Below are positions 23,935-30,584 of a DNA stretch of 32,206 nt, one piece after another. Within the stretch, counting starts at the first letter, position 1, and each line of letters opens with the position of its first letter. Made by a program: the position numbers and the translations under genes. The notes under the pieces were generated by a model. That model worked only from the letters and a program-made list of their open reading frames with translations. It did not search any database and was not told the origin of the DNA. This stretch comes from JAHIYG01 sp041306075 (GTDB lineage: Archaea; Altiarchaeota; Altiarchaeia; IMC4; SCGC-AAA252-I15), in assembly GCA_041306075.1 (NCBI GenBank), contig JBFYKH010000058.1, positions 1 through 32,206 on the forward strand, in the 5' to 3' direction.

Positions 23935-25518
23935 CTACTCCCCCTTCCGGAGTATGCCCTCTATCATCTTGGCGTATGCGCTGCGCGTTATCAGCACTCC
24001 GATGAAGACCCCCATGATGGTGGTCAGCGCGAAGCCCTTCAGCATCCCCGCCCCTATGGCGAAGAGCGGCAGCATGGCGGCTACGACGGTGGCGGCGGCC
24101 GTGAAGATTATGAAGAACGCCCGCCTGATGCGCTCGGAAACGCCGACCTCCTTCTTCTGCCTCGTCCGCTTGAGGCTCTCGTCGGTTATGACTATCTGGT
24201 GGTCGACGCCGGTCCCGATGGTCGCTATTATGCCGGCCATCGCCGCCAGGTCCAGCTCCCACTTGATGAGCGAGGCCATGCCTAGTATTATTGTTATCTC
24301 GCTCGCCACGGTAACTATGACGGGGACGACAATCCCCATGCGCCTGTACCGGACGTACATCAGCACCGCCACGACGAGGAGGGCCACGAGCCCGGTGTAG
24401 AAGCTGTATGAGAGGAATTTCCTTCCGAGGGCCGGCGGGGTGGTCGACTTGGATTCGACTGTCAGCTCGACCGGCAGGTTGCCGGACGTGAGCAGGACCT
24501 GGTTCTTCTGGACCTCCTGTATGGCTTCTTCCAGGGTGGCCGCCGAGCCGGTTATCCGCGCCTCGTAGACGCATTCGCCGCGGGGGTCGAAATCTAGGCG
24601 GGGCGAACTCTGGAGGCCGACGAGCTCCGCTATCCAGTCGACGTGGGACAGGTTGCCCTGCGGCGCCCTCGCCGTCCTGTACCCCTCCTCCTCGAGCCTG
24701 TTCCTCAGGGCGTCCGATATCTTGCCCTCGTCCGCAGCCAGCAGCACCTTCGAGTAGCCTTCCCCCCTGAGCGCGGACAGTTCCGCAAGGAGCAGTGTCT
24801 CGTCGCCAGCCTGGAGCGCCGGCATCGCTGACCTGTTCGTTATTATGTCGAGGGCCGTGCCATCGTAGAAGAACCGGTCGTTGCCGCCGGACTCCGTCAG
24901 GTTCGACAGCATCTCGTAGTCGCTCTCGGAGAACAGTATGCTAGTGTTCTCCGGCCGGTCGATGAATATGTCCACGGGCCTGCCGCGCTTGGCGTCCCCG
25001 ACCTGGCCGAAACGGCAGGCGCCCTCCTTGCTGTGGCTTACGACGACGCCCCATGAGTAGCCCCCCTGGAGGCGGTACACCTCGGTGCCCTGGGGCCCGA
25101 GGTCGACTGTTATCTCATCGCCCTTGATTGCGACTGCCCCGTCTATGCGCTCCTCGAACCTGGCCTGCTGCTTGAGTATGTTCTCTATGTTCTCCACCTC
25201 CTGCGGCGTCGCCGCCGCTATCTGGATTATCATGTACTGGCTGCCCCACGGGTTGACGGGTATTTCCCTGAGACCCATGCTGTTCAGCCTGTTCTCGAGT
25301 ATCCTCTTCTCTATCTCCATGACCTCGGGCGTCACCTCCCGGGCGAGCTTGAGCTGCAGCTGGGTTCCGCCCGCGAAGTCGAGGCCGTACCTGAGCCCGT
25401 TGCCGAACCCGATGGGTTCGGCCTTGTTCACGGGTATGACGTTCGACACCAGAAGGAGCGACACGATGAGGGAGAACGCCAGGAAGACGACCTGGAAGCT
25501 CTTCAGGGCGGGGTTCAT
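23935..25518 (-). CDS. secD: Protein-export membrane protein SecD
   Basis: A 527-residue RND-type translocase accessory protein. The first membrane helix (about 7-29) is followed by the family motif GLDFAGG (45-51), a large outward domain, and five further helices from about residue 370, including the ATIGTGVDHQIVITDE segment. SecD and SecF use the ion gradient to help proteins out of the Sec channel. ATG 25518 overlaps the secF stop (ATGA); the open frame upstream is antisense or out-of-frame to secF. The secF-secD order is usual in archaea. Confidence 0.95.
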   Translation of the reverse strand: MNPALKSFQVVFLAFSLIVSLLLVSNVIPVNKAEPIGFGNGLRYGLDFAGGTQLQLKLAREVTPEVMEIEKRILENRLNSMGLREIPVNPWGSQYMIIQIAAATPQEVENIENILKQQARFEERIDGAVAIKGDEITVDLGPQGTEVYRLQGGYSWGVVVSHSKEGACRFGQVGDAKRGRPVDIFIDRPENTSILFSESDYEMLSNLTESGGNDRFFYDGTALDIITNRSAMPALQAGDETLLLAELSALRGEGYSKVLLAADEGKISDALRNRLEEEGYRTARAPQGNLSHVDWIAELVGLQSSPRLDFDPRGECVYEARITGSAATLEEAIQEVQKNQVLLTSGNLPVELTVESKSTTPPALGRKFLSYSFYTGLVALLVVAVLMYVRYRRMGIVVPVIVTVASEITIILGMASLIKWELDLAAMAGIIATIGTGVDHQIVITDESLKRTRQKKEVGVSERIRRAFFIIFTAAATVVAAMLPLFAIGAGMLKGFALTTIMGVFIGVLITRSAYAKMIEGILRKGE

Positions 25519-26642
25519 CTCCTGCCCCCCAGGAGTCTCTTCAGGGTGTACCCGGGAGACTCGACATACCACTTCAATATGCCGACGTTGGTCGCCCATG
25601 TCACGAACAAGTCCGCGAACAGGCCTATGAGGAGGACAGACGCTATGCTGCTGAGCGTGGTTATCTGCGTCAGCGTAGTGGATATGACGTAGACTATCGT
25701 CATCACCGCTATCGTCGTGAACGTCATGGTGACGCCCGTCCTCATCGCGTCGTCGACGAGGACGTAGAAGTCCTCGGCCTTGTTCTTGAGGACGCGGGCG
25801 GTGAGGAGTATGTCCGTGTCGACGGAGTATCCTATGAGCATCAGGAGGGCGCCGAGGGAGGCCGGCTCCATCGGGATGCCGAGGATGCTCATGCCGCCGA
25901 GCGCTATCGTCAGGTCGCACACCGCCGCCTGTATGACCGCAACTGTCGGTATGAGGTTCCTGCCGAACGCGAGGTACACGACGAAGCCCATGAACAGGAG
26001 CGCCACGGCTATCGCCATGAAGCCCTGGTCGCGGAAGCTGCGCCCGAGCGTGGGGCCGACGGAGCGCATGTTGAAGTTCTTCTTCGCCAGGTCCACCGTC
26101 AGGTTCTCCTTGAAGTGGTATGTCAGGTAGCTGGACAGTTCAGCCGCGTCCAGGTCCATGCCCTTGACGGTCAGGATTCCGCCCGAGTAGTTCATGTCGA
26201 CCTTCTGCCGTATCCTGTTCTCGAGCGCGTCCTTGAACTCTACTGGAGGCTTCGAGGAGAGCGCTAGGGTCGCGGTGTCGTATTCGGTCAGCTCCCCCGC
26301 ATACCTGGTTATTTCGGCCTTCAGCGGGGCTGAATCCTGCACCACAGTGGTCGTCTGGACTATGACCTTGTCCTTGCCGCTGTCGATGTCGTAGCCGACC
26401 CTCACATTGACGTCCTTGAGCCCGGCCGAGGCCAGCCCAGACTCCATGGCCTCGATGTCGCCGCTCGAGAGCTTGTTGTCCGTGAGCACGTCTATCCAGG
26501 TGCCGCCCTCGAAGTCGATGCCGTATTGTAGGCCGTTTATGAGGACGACCGCGAGCATCAGGGCTGCGAACAGGGGCGGTATCCAGGTGAGCACGCGGTA
26601 GTCGTATCTCCTGGTGAGCTCCTGGTACAGCCTGAAAGACAT
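25515..26642 (-). CDS. secF: Protein-export membrane protein SecF
   Basis: A 375-residue protein with six membrane helices. The motif GIDFEGG is at 41-47 after the first helix, and the C-terminal helices contain IGYSVDTDILLTARVLKN, equivalent to the conserved GxSxxDxI region. ATG 26642 is chosen because it starts just before the first helix and stands about 27 nt downstream of a TATA-like box; the frame upstream runs into coaD on the other strand. It is the first gene of the secFD pair. Confidence 0.95.
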   Translation of the reverse strand: MSFRLYQELTRRYDYRVLTWIPPLFAALMLAVVLINGLQYGIDFEGGTWIDVLTDNKLSSGDIEAMESGLASAGLKDVNVRVGYDIDSGKDKVIVQTTTVVQDSAPLKAEITRYAGELTEYDTATLALSSKPPVEFKDALENRIRQKVDMNYSGGILTVKGMDLDAAELSSYLTYHFKENLTVDLAKKNFNMRSVGPTLGRSFRDQGFMAIAVALLFMGFVVYLAFGRNLIPTVAVIQAAVCDLTIALGGMSILGIPMEPASLGALLMLIGYSVDTDILLTARVLKNKAEDFYVLVDDAMRTGVTMTFTTIAVMTIVYVISTTLTQITTLSSIASVLLIGLFADLFVTWATNVGILKWYVESPGYTLKRLLGGRR

Positions 26643-26664
26643 GGAGATACTATAGGGTGAAATG

Positions 26665-26673
26665 CTTAAAAAC
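26665..26673 (-). promoter_or_regulatory. TATA-like box for secFD
   Basis: The minus strand reads GTTTTTAAG, centred about 27 nt upstream of the secF ATG with no ribosome binding site between them, which suggests a leaderless transcript. Confidence 0.45.
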
Positions 26674-26678
26674 GGGCG

Positions 26679-26700
26679 CCCGCTCTTATATGGGAGCGGG
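26679..26700 (+). promoter_or_regulatory. coaD TATA box flanked by a perfect 7-bp inverted repeat
   Basis: CCCGCTC (26679-26685) and GAGCGGG (26694-26700) are exact inverted copies around TTATATGG. The TATA-like CTTATAT at 26685-26691 lies about 25 nt before the ATG at 26713. A regulator bound to the repeat would block the box; a hairpin in transcripts crossing the region is another reading. Confidence 0.45.
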
Positions 26701-26712
26701 TAATCTGTTACC

Positions 26713-27126
26713 ATGTTCAGGAGGATAGTTGTCGGCGGAACCTTCGACTGCCTGCACGACGGCCACCAGAGCATCCTGAAGGCGGCCTTCGACAACGCGG
26801 ACTCGGTGGTCATCGGGCTCACGAGCGACGGTTTCGCCCTCAGGTTCAGGACGAGGAGGGTGAGGCCGTACGCGGAGAGGAAGGCGGCGCTCAAGAAGGC
26901 CGTGGCAGGGTACGGGAAGCCCTACGAGGTCGTGGAGATAAGCGACAGCTACGGGGTCGCGACCATAGACCCGGGGATAGACTGCATCGTGGTGAGCGAG
27001 GAGACCATGCTCAGGGCCGAGGAGATCAACATAATAAGGAGCAAGAAGAAGCTGCCTAAGCTGACGATGATAGTAGTGCCGCTGGTTCTCGGCGCGGACG
27101 GGCTGCCCCTGTCCTCGAGCGGGTGA
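26713..27126 (+). CDS. coaD: Archaeal-type phosphopantetheine adenylyltransferase
   Basis: A 137-residue nucleotidyltransferase for the step from 4'-phosphopantetheine to dephospho-CoA. The nucleotide motif GGTFDCLHDGHQ is at 8-19, and VVSEETMLRAEEIN with VVPLVLGADGLPLSS are archaeal CoaD landmarks. The protein stops at PLSSSG, just where the family normally continues into a (S/T)RIRxGEI segment, so it is about 15 to 20 residues shorter than usual at the C terminus. No alternative frame restores that motif. The gene probably has a leaderless transcript and lies 4 nt before the next gene. Confidence 0.87.
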   Translation: MFRRIVVGGTFDCLHDGHQSILKAAFDNADSVVIGLTSDGFALRFRTRRVRPYAERKAALKKAVAGYGKPYEVVEISDSYGVATIDPGIDCIVVSEETMLRAEEINIIRSKKKLPKLTMIVVPLVLGADGLPLSSSG

Positions 27127-27130
27127 TGGT

Positions 27131-27616
27131 ATGATAGACCAGACCGTCTACGTAGCTGATGGCGCGAGGGTTGTGGGCTCCGTGAGCATAGGCGAGTTCT
27201 CGAGCGTGTGGCACAACGCCGTCGTGAGGGGCGACCGCTCGAGGATAACGATAGGCCGGTGCTCGAACGTCCAGGACTGCTGCGTGATACACAGCCCGGA
27301 GAGGATGCCCGTGAGGATAGGGGATTTCGTCAGCATCGGCCACGGCGCGATGGTGCACGGCGCGGAGGTGGCCGACAACGTCCTCGTGGGGATGGGCGCG
27401 ATACTCCTGAACGGCTGCAGGATAGGCGCGGGCAGCGTGGTTGCCGCGGGAAGCGTCGTCACCGAGGGCGCGATAATACCCCCGGGCTCGCTCGTCATGG
27501 GCGTGCCCGGGAAGGTCGCGAGGAAGCTGAACGCGGACGAAATCGAGAGCATAAGGCAGAACGCCCTCGAATACAAGGCCCTCGCCTCCGCGGCCAGGTC
27601 CGCCGATAAGAAATGA
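27131..27616 (+). CDS. Gamma-carbonic-anhydrase-like left-handed beta-helix protein
   Basis: A 161-residue hexapeptide-repeat protein. Residues of the gamma-class active site are present: R33 and D35 (VVRGD), Q48 (NVQD), and the zinc ligands H54 (VIH), H71 (IGHG) and H76 (MVHG). The acidic loop of the Methanosarcina Cam enzyme is missing, so it belongs to the shorter CamH/YrdA-like group, some of which have little or no measured carbonic anhydrase activity. A C-terminal helix (about 134-161) follows the beta-helix. GGTATG places the ATG 4 nt after the coaD stop; the two are probably cotranscribed. Confidence 0.87.
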   Translation: MIDQTVYVADGARVVGSVSIGEFSSVWHNAVVRGDRSRITIGRCSNVQDCCVIHSPERMPVRIGDFVSIGHGAMVHGAEVADNVLVGMGAILLNGCRIGAGSVVAAGSVVTEGAIIPPGSLVMGVPGKVARKLNADEIESIRQNALEYKALASAARSADKK

Positions 27617-27861
27617 TAGGCCTGGCGGGAGGCGTGAGGCGATCTGTCGAGGACGTGAGGGAGTGGATTATCCGGGAACTGAGGCTAAGGCAGAAGCCGG
27701 AGCTGGACCGGAAGATTGACGAGATGCTGAAGCCGCCGAAGGCCAGCCGGATAATGCTCAAGTACCTCGGCGTCGGAAAGGAAATCGGCAAAAAACTCGG
27801 CCGCATAGGGGCTGGCACAGGCATAGGACGCGGGATAAAACTCCTCAGGCGGCTCATCTGA
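27613..27861 (+). CDS. Small basic protein of unknown function
   Basis: An 82-residue, Lys/Arg-rich protein that I do not recognise. It seems to have two helices (about 12-40) and a Gly-rich tail (GVGKEIGKKLGRIGAGTGIGRG, short landmark IGAGTGIGRG) with net positive charge. It overlaps the previous stop as ATGA, the usual junction in this genome, and keeps the local codon style (AGG, ATA, CTC), which supports a real gene. RNA binding would suit its charge, but nothing shows it directly. Confidence 0.6.
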   Translation: MIGLAGGVRRSVEDVREWIIRELRLRQKPELDRKIDEMLKPPKASRIMLKYLGVGKEIGKKLGRIGAGTGIGRGIKLLRRLI

Positions 27862-27898
27862 GCCTAGGGGGAAGCGATTTTGCCGAGCGTCTCCCGTC

Positions 27899-27943
27899 TG
27901 CCTAGGGGTATCATCTACTGGACGGTGTCCATCCGATTAGGCA
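27899..27943. other. Nested inverted repeat between convergent genes
   Basis: TGCCTA (27899-27904) pairs with TAGGCA (27938-27943), and inside it TGGAC (27919-27923) pairs with GTCCA (27927-27931) around a 3-nt loop. It lies in the 102-nt gap between the small basic protein and the zinc-ribbon protein, which converge. It may be a two-way terminator or small structured RNA; there is no U-tract. Confidence 0.3.
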
Positions 27944-27963
27944 CGGCAGGGTTATTAGCTCCC

Positions 27964-29046
27964 TCAGGCGGCTCCCTTGGTGGGGTCGAATCCGTCTCCC
28001 GGCTCCCCGCCCCCCGTGCGTATCAGAACCTTCTCGCAGTCGCGTATCATGTAGTACTTGTACTGGCCGCGTATCTTGACGCGGTCGACGAGGCTCGTGC
28101 GCATCAGGAACCTGAGGTCGGTGGCGACCGACTTCTGGTCGCGGCCGAGGCGGCCGGACAGCTCCTTCGCCGACATCGTGCTCTCCAGGTTGAGGGCTTC
28201 GAGTATCTTCCTGTGCCGTGGCTTCAGGCCCGACGGCGATTCGACGAGCTCCAGCTCGGCGCCGCGCTCCTCCGCCTCATCTGAGGGGTCGCCTATCTCG
28301 TGCTCCGAGGCCAGCGTGGAGGGGGCGCCGCCGAGGTAGTCCCTGCAGTCGAGGCAGACGTGCCTGCCGTCGACGACCCATTCGAGCCGCTTCTTCTTGC
28401 CGCAGCACCAGCAGAGGGCTTCGACCGAGCAGTCCGCCTTCAGCGAGCCGGATGGTTTCGGGGCCGGTATCAGGCAGCCGTCCAAGGAGACCTGAGCCTG
28501 GACGCCGGTCTTCAGGTGGCCGTCGAACAGCTGGAGGAGCTCGTCCGCGTACTCGTCCGAGAAGAAGTCTGAGAGGTTCATCCTGACGGTCCCGCATACG
28601 CTGCCCTCGAGTCGCTCCGGGCTCTCGCCCACCGGCGAGTCGACCCTGATGTTGTCGTACGCCTTGAGGCCGAAGTCCCGCATGACCGGATAGGTTATAG
28701 TCGCCTGCGAGTTCGCGTCGACGCCGACCGGGACCGCGTACTCCCCTATGAGGTCGTATCCCTTGATGACGCTTCCCGCGGAGGCTGTCATCATGGGTAT
28801 GGGGCCGTTCGACGAGCGCTCCCGGAGCTCGTCAGCGTGGAGGAGCTTCACCAGCCTGAGCGCCGGCCGCACGTAGACTGTCTTGCCGCTGACGTTCTCG
28901 ACGACGAGCTGTATCTCGTTGCGGAGCTTGTTGTATCTGACGTCCTTGAACAGCACGTCGGGGCTGGTCTTCCTGAGCCTCAGAAGGAGGATGGTGGCCA
29001 AGCCTATGCCGAATGCCGCCGCTACCGGCGTGAAGTCAATCTTCAT
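27964..29046 (-). CDS. Membrane-anchored zinc-ribbon / winged-helix protein
   Basis: A 360-residue protein. A membrane helix (about 7-23) with basic residues after it is followed by a beta-rich middle domain (about 30-200; KLRNEIQLVVENVSG) that I do not recognise. A four-cysteine zinc ribbon follows: C212 and C215, then C231 and C234. After an acidic linker, residues 275-335 form a winged helix (HRKILEALN, SAKELSGRLGRDQKSVATDLRFL). This suggests a membrane-tethered DNA-binding regulator with its body in the cytosol. ATG 29046 starts right before the membrane helix; the longer frame upstream is antisense to the next gene. Function is inferred from architecture alone. Confidence 0.8.
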   Translation of the reverse strand: MKIDFTPVAAAFGIGLATILLLRLRKTSPDVLFKDVRYNKLRNEIQLVVENVSGKTVYVRPALRLVKLLHADELRERSSNGPIPMMTASAGSVIKGYDLIGEYAVPVGVDANSQATITYPVMRDFGLKAYDNIRVDSPVGESPERLEGSVCGTVRMNLSDFFSDEYADELLQLFDGHLKTGVQAQVSLDGCLIPAPKPSGSLKADCSVEALCWCCGKKKRLEWVVDGRHVCLDCRDYLGGAPSTLASEHEIGDPSDEAEERGAELELVESPSGLKPRHRKILEALNLESTMSAKELSGRLGRDQKSVATDLRFLMRTSLVDRVKIRGQYKYYMIRDCEKVLIRTGGGEPGDGFDPTKGAA

Positions 29047-29091
29047 GTTGCCTTCGCGCCAACCACCAACGTCTAGTAATTGGCATTCCAC

Positions 29092-29100
29092 ATATATAAA
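29092..29100 (-). promoter_or_regulatory. TATA box for the zinc-ribbon/winged-helix gene
   Basis: The minus strand reads TTTATATAT, a near-consensus archaeal TATA box. It lies about 50 nt upstream of the ATG at 29046, so a leader of about 20 nt is expected; GAAGG just before the ATG may be its ribosome binding site. Confidence 0.55.
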
Positions 29101-29116
29101 CCCGCCGTCTCCAGGC

Positions 29117-29126
29117 ATTATTTTAC
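29117..29126 (+). promoter_or_regulatory. Possible TATA-like box for the EF-Tu-domain-like gene
   Basis: ATTATTTTAC lies about 37 nt before the ATG at 29159, giving a leader of roughly 10 nt. It is a weaker match than the opposite-strand box in the same divergent region. Confidence 0.3.
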
Positions 29127-29158
29127 CCCGGAAGTCATTAGTTACCGATACGATATCC

Positions 29159-29419
29159 ATGGCCGAGACAGAAGCCGCCGTAGTGTTCCGGTACTTCCAT
29201 AAGCCTTCCGTGGCAGCGGTCAGGGTGACGAGGGGCTCTCTGAAGCCTGGCGACAGGATACACATCCTCGGCAACACCACCGACATCGTCCAGACCGTCG
29301 AGTCCATGGAGAGCGGGCACGCGCCGGTTGAGGAAGCCAAGGCCGGCGACCATGTCGGGATAAAGGTCGCGGGCAGGGTGAGGCCGAACGACGCGGTATA
29401 CAGGGTGTCCGACGATTAA
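29159..29419 (+). CDS. Stand-alone EF-Tu domain-2-like beta-barrel protein
   Basis: An 86-residue protein that matches domain 2 of translational GTPases without any GTPase domain: VTRGSLKPGDRIHILG (about 23-38), SMESGHAPVEEAKAGDHVGIKV (short landmark AKAGDHVGIKV) and VRPNDAVYRV. Short proteins of this type are often annotated as elongation-factor-like and are known in archaea and bacteria. The open frame extends upstream over the neighbour's promoter; ATG 29159 gives the family's natural N terminus (MAETEAAVVFRYF). It may bind RNA or a translation-related enzyme; its role is not known to me. Confidence 0.78.
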   Translation: MAETEAAVVFRYFHKPSVAAVRVTRGSLKPGDRIHILGNTTDIVQTVESMESGHAPVEEAKAGDHVGIKVAGRVRPNDAVYRVSDD

Positions 29420-29447
29420 CCTCGGCGCGCCGGCACACGCGGACGGC

Positions 29448-30332
29448 TCACAGCGAGCCGACAATCCCCTCCAGCGACCCGAGCCTCCCGACCGGCATGA
29501 TGTGGACGCCTGCGAGGCCGAGCGCCTTCGCGTCGTCGATGAGCTCCAGGCATACTGAGACGCCCTCGGCCTGCGGGTCGGCGGAGGAGGTTACGCGCCG
29601 TGCGACGTCCTCGGGCACCCTGATGCCGGGGAGCCTGTTGAGGAAGCCTATCATCTTTGCCGAGGCGAGCGGTATCATCCCGACGAGCACGTTCTTCCTG
29701 ACGTCCCCGACGAGCGCGTCCGCCTTCAGGAGGAATGCCTCGAGAGTCCGCCTGTCGAAGACCGCCTGCGACTGGAAGAACCTCGCGCCCGCGGCCGTCT
29801 TCCTCGCCATCTTGAGGACTTCCGGCTCGAGGGGGGTGACGTTCGGGTTGACGGCCGCGCCCGGGAAGAACCGGCACCTGGCGTTCAGCTCCACCCCGCT
29901 CGGGTCCCGGCCCGAGTTCATCATCGCGACGGTCGACAGGAGCGATGTGGAGTCGAGGTCGAAGACCGGCAGCGCGGAGGGATGGTCGCTCGCCCCCCGC
30001 TTCGGGTGGTCGCCGGTGAGCGCCAGTATGTTCTCGACCCCGAACGCCGCAGCCGAGATGAGGTCGGACTCCAGGGCGAGGACGTTCCTGTCCCTGCAGA
30101 CCATCTGGAATATCGGCTCTATCCCGTTCTGCCTGAGCATCACGCTCGCCCCGAGCGAGCTCATGAAAAGCCGGGCGCTCGGGCTGTCTATCACGTTCAC
30201 CGCGGTGATTTTCCCGATGCGCTTCACGGCCTCCATCTCGCCGAGGAAGCCAGACGTGTCCGGGCCGCGCGGCGGCTTCAGCTCCGTGGTCAGCGTGAAC
30301 CTCCTCCCGAGCGTATCAGACAGGCTGCTCAT
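29448..30332 (-). CDS. metF: Methylenetetrahydrofolate reductase-type flavoprotein (short MetF)
   Basis: A 294-residue TIM-barrel protein. TTELKPPRGPD (about 15-25) is the family's first-strand motif, ILALTGDHPKRG (about 103-114) is the FAD-binding TGD region, and GVHIMPVGRL closes the barrel. It reduces a methylene-pterin to the methyl form. It overlaps by 4 nt with the upstream MetV-like gene, the arrangement of the MetVF enzymes of Wood-Ljungdahl organisms, so the electron donor may be ferredoxin-linked or another partner and not NADH alone. The pterin (folate or methanopterin type) is not readable. Confidence 0.88.
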   Translation of the reverse strand: MSSLSDTLGRRFTLTTELKPPRGPDTSGFLGEMEAVKRIGKITAVNVIDSPSARLFMSSLGASVMLRQNGIEPIFQMVCRDRNVLALESDLISAAAFGVENILALTGDHPKRGASDHPSALPVFDLDSTSLLSTVAMMNSGRDPSGVELNARCRFFPGAAVNPNVTPLEPEVLKMARKTAAGARFFQSQAVFDRRTLEAFLLKADALVGDVRKNVLVGMIPLASAKMIGFLNRLPGIRVPEDVARRVTSSADPQAEGVSVCLELIDDAKALGLAGVHIMPVGRLGSLEGIVGSL

Positions 30333-30529
30333 CTTGTGTCAGGCGTCCTGACCGCCCTGAATTCCCCTAGTCTTCCTTCGCTCGCGAGCTTGGCATAGAC
30401 CTTCACCCAGACGCAGGGCCCGGACACCTCGCACATCCCGTTATTGACCCCCCCGCAGGGTCCGTTCAGCATCCTCTTCGGGCACAGGTTGGCGACGTCG
30501 TACCCCGCGACCAGCTCCTTAACAGCCAT
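30329..30529 (-). CDS. Minimal MetV-like zinc protein (MTHFR C-terminal domain alone)
   Basis: A 66-residue protein with the signature of the MTHFR C-terminal/MetV zinc domain: CPKRMLNGPCGG (16-27), CEV at 33 and CVWVKVYAKL from C39. Cysteines 16, 25, 33 and 39 are candidate zinc or iron-sulfur ligands. MetV proteins of acetogens are about 200 residues, so only the signature domain is present here. The ATG at 30529 is preferred to the TTG at 30535; its stop overlaps metF (ATGA). It is likely an essential partner of MetF. Confidence 0.8.
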   Translation of the reverse strand: MAVKELVAGYDVANLCPKRMLNGPCGGVNNGMCEVSGPCVWVKVYAKLASEGRLGEFRAVRTPDTR

Positions 30530-30552
30530 GTCCAAGGAATATGGTGTATAGC

Positions 30553-30562
30553 ATATATATTA
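30553..30562. promoter_or_regulatory. Symmetric TATA box shared by two divergent leaderless genes
   Basis: ATATATAT (30553-30560) is palindromic and lies at the exact midpoint between the ATG at 30529 (minus) and the ATG at 30585 (plus), about 28 nt from each. No other TATA-like element is present in this 55-nt interval. Both genes would therefore be read from one box in opposite directions, with transcripts starting at the ATGs. Confidence 0.6.
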
Positions 30563-30584
30563 CGCCCGAATAAGACGTAGCACC

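Noticed and set aside
23897..24574. Upstream extension of the ATPase subunit H frame
   Set aside because: It lies over secD, reads as low-complexity Arg/His-rich sequence, and the coiled-coil subunit starts at the ATG at 23896.
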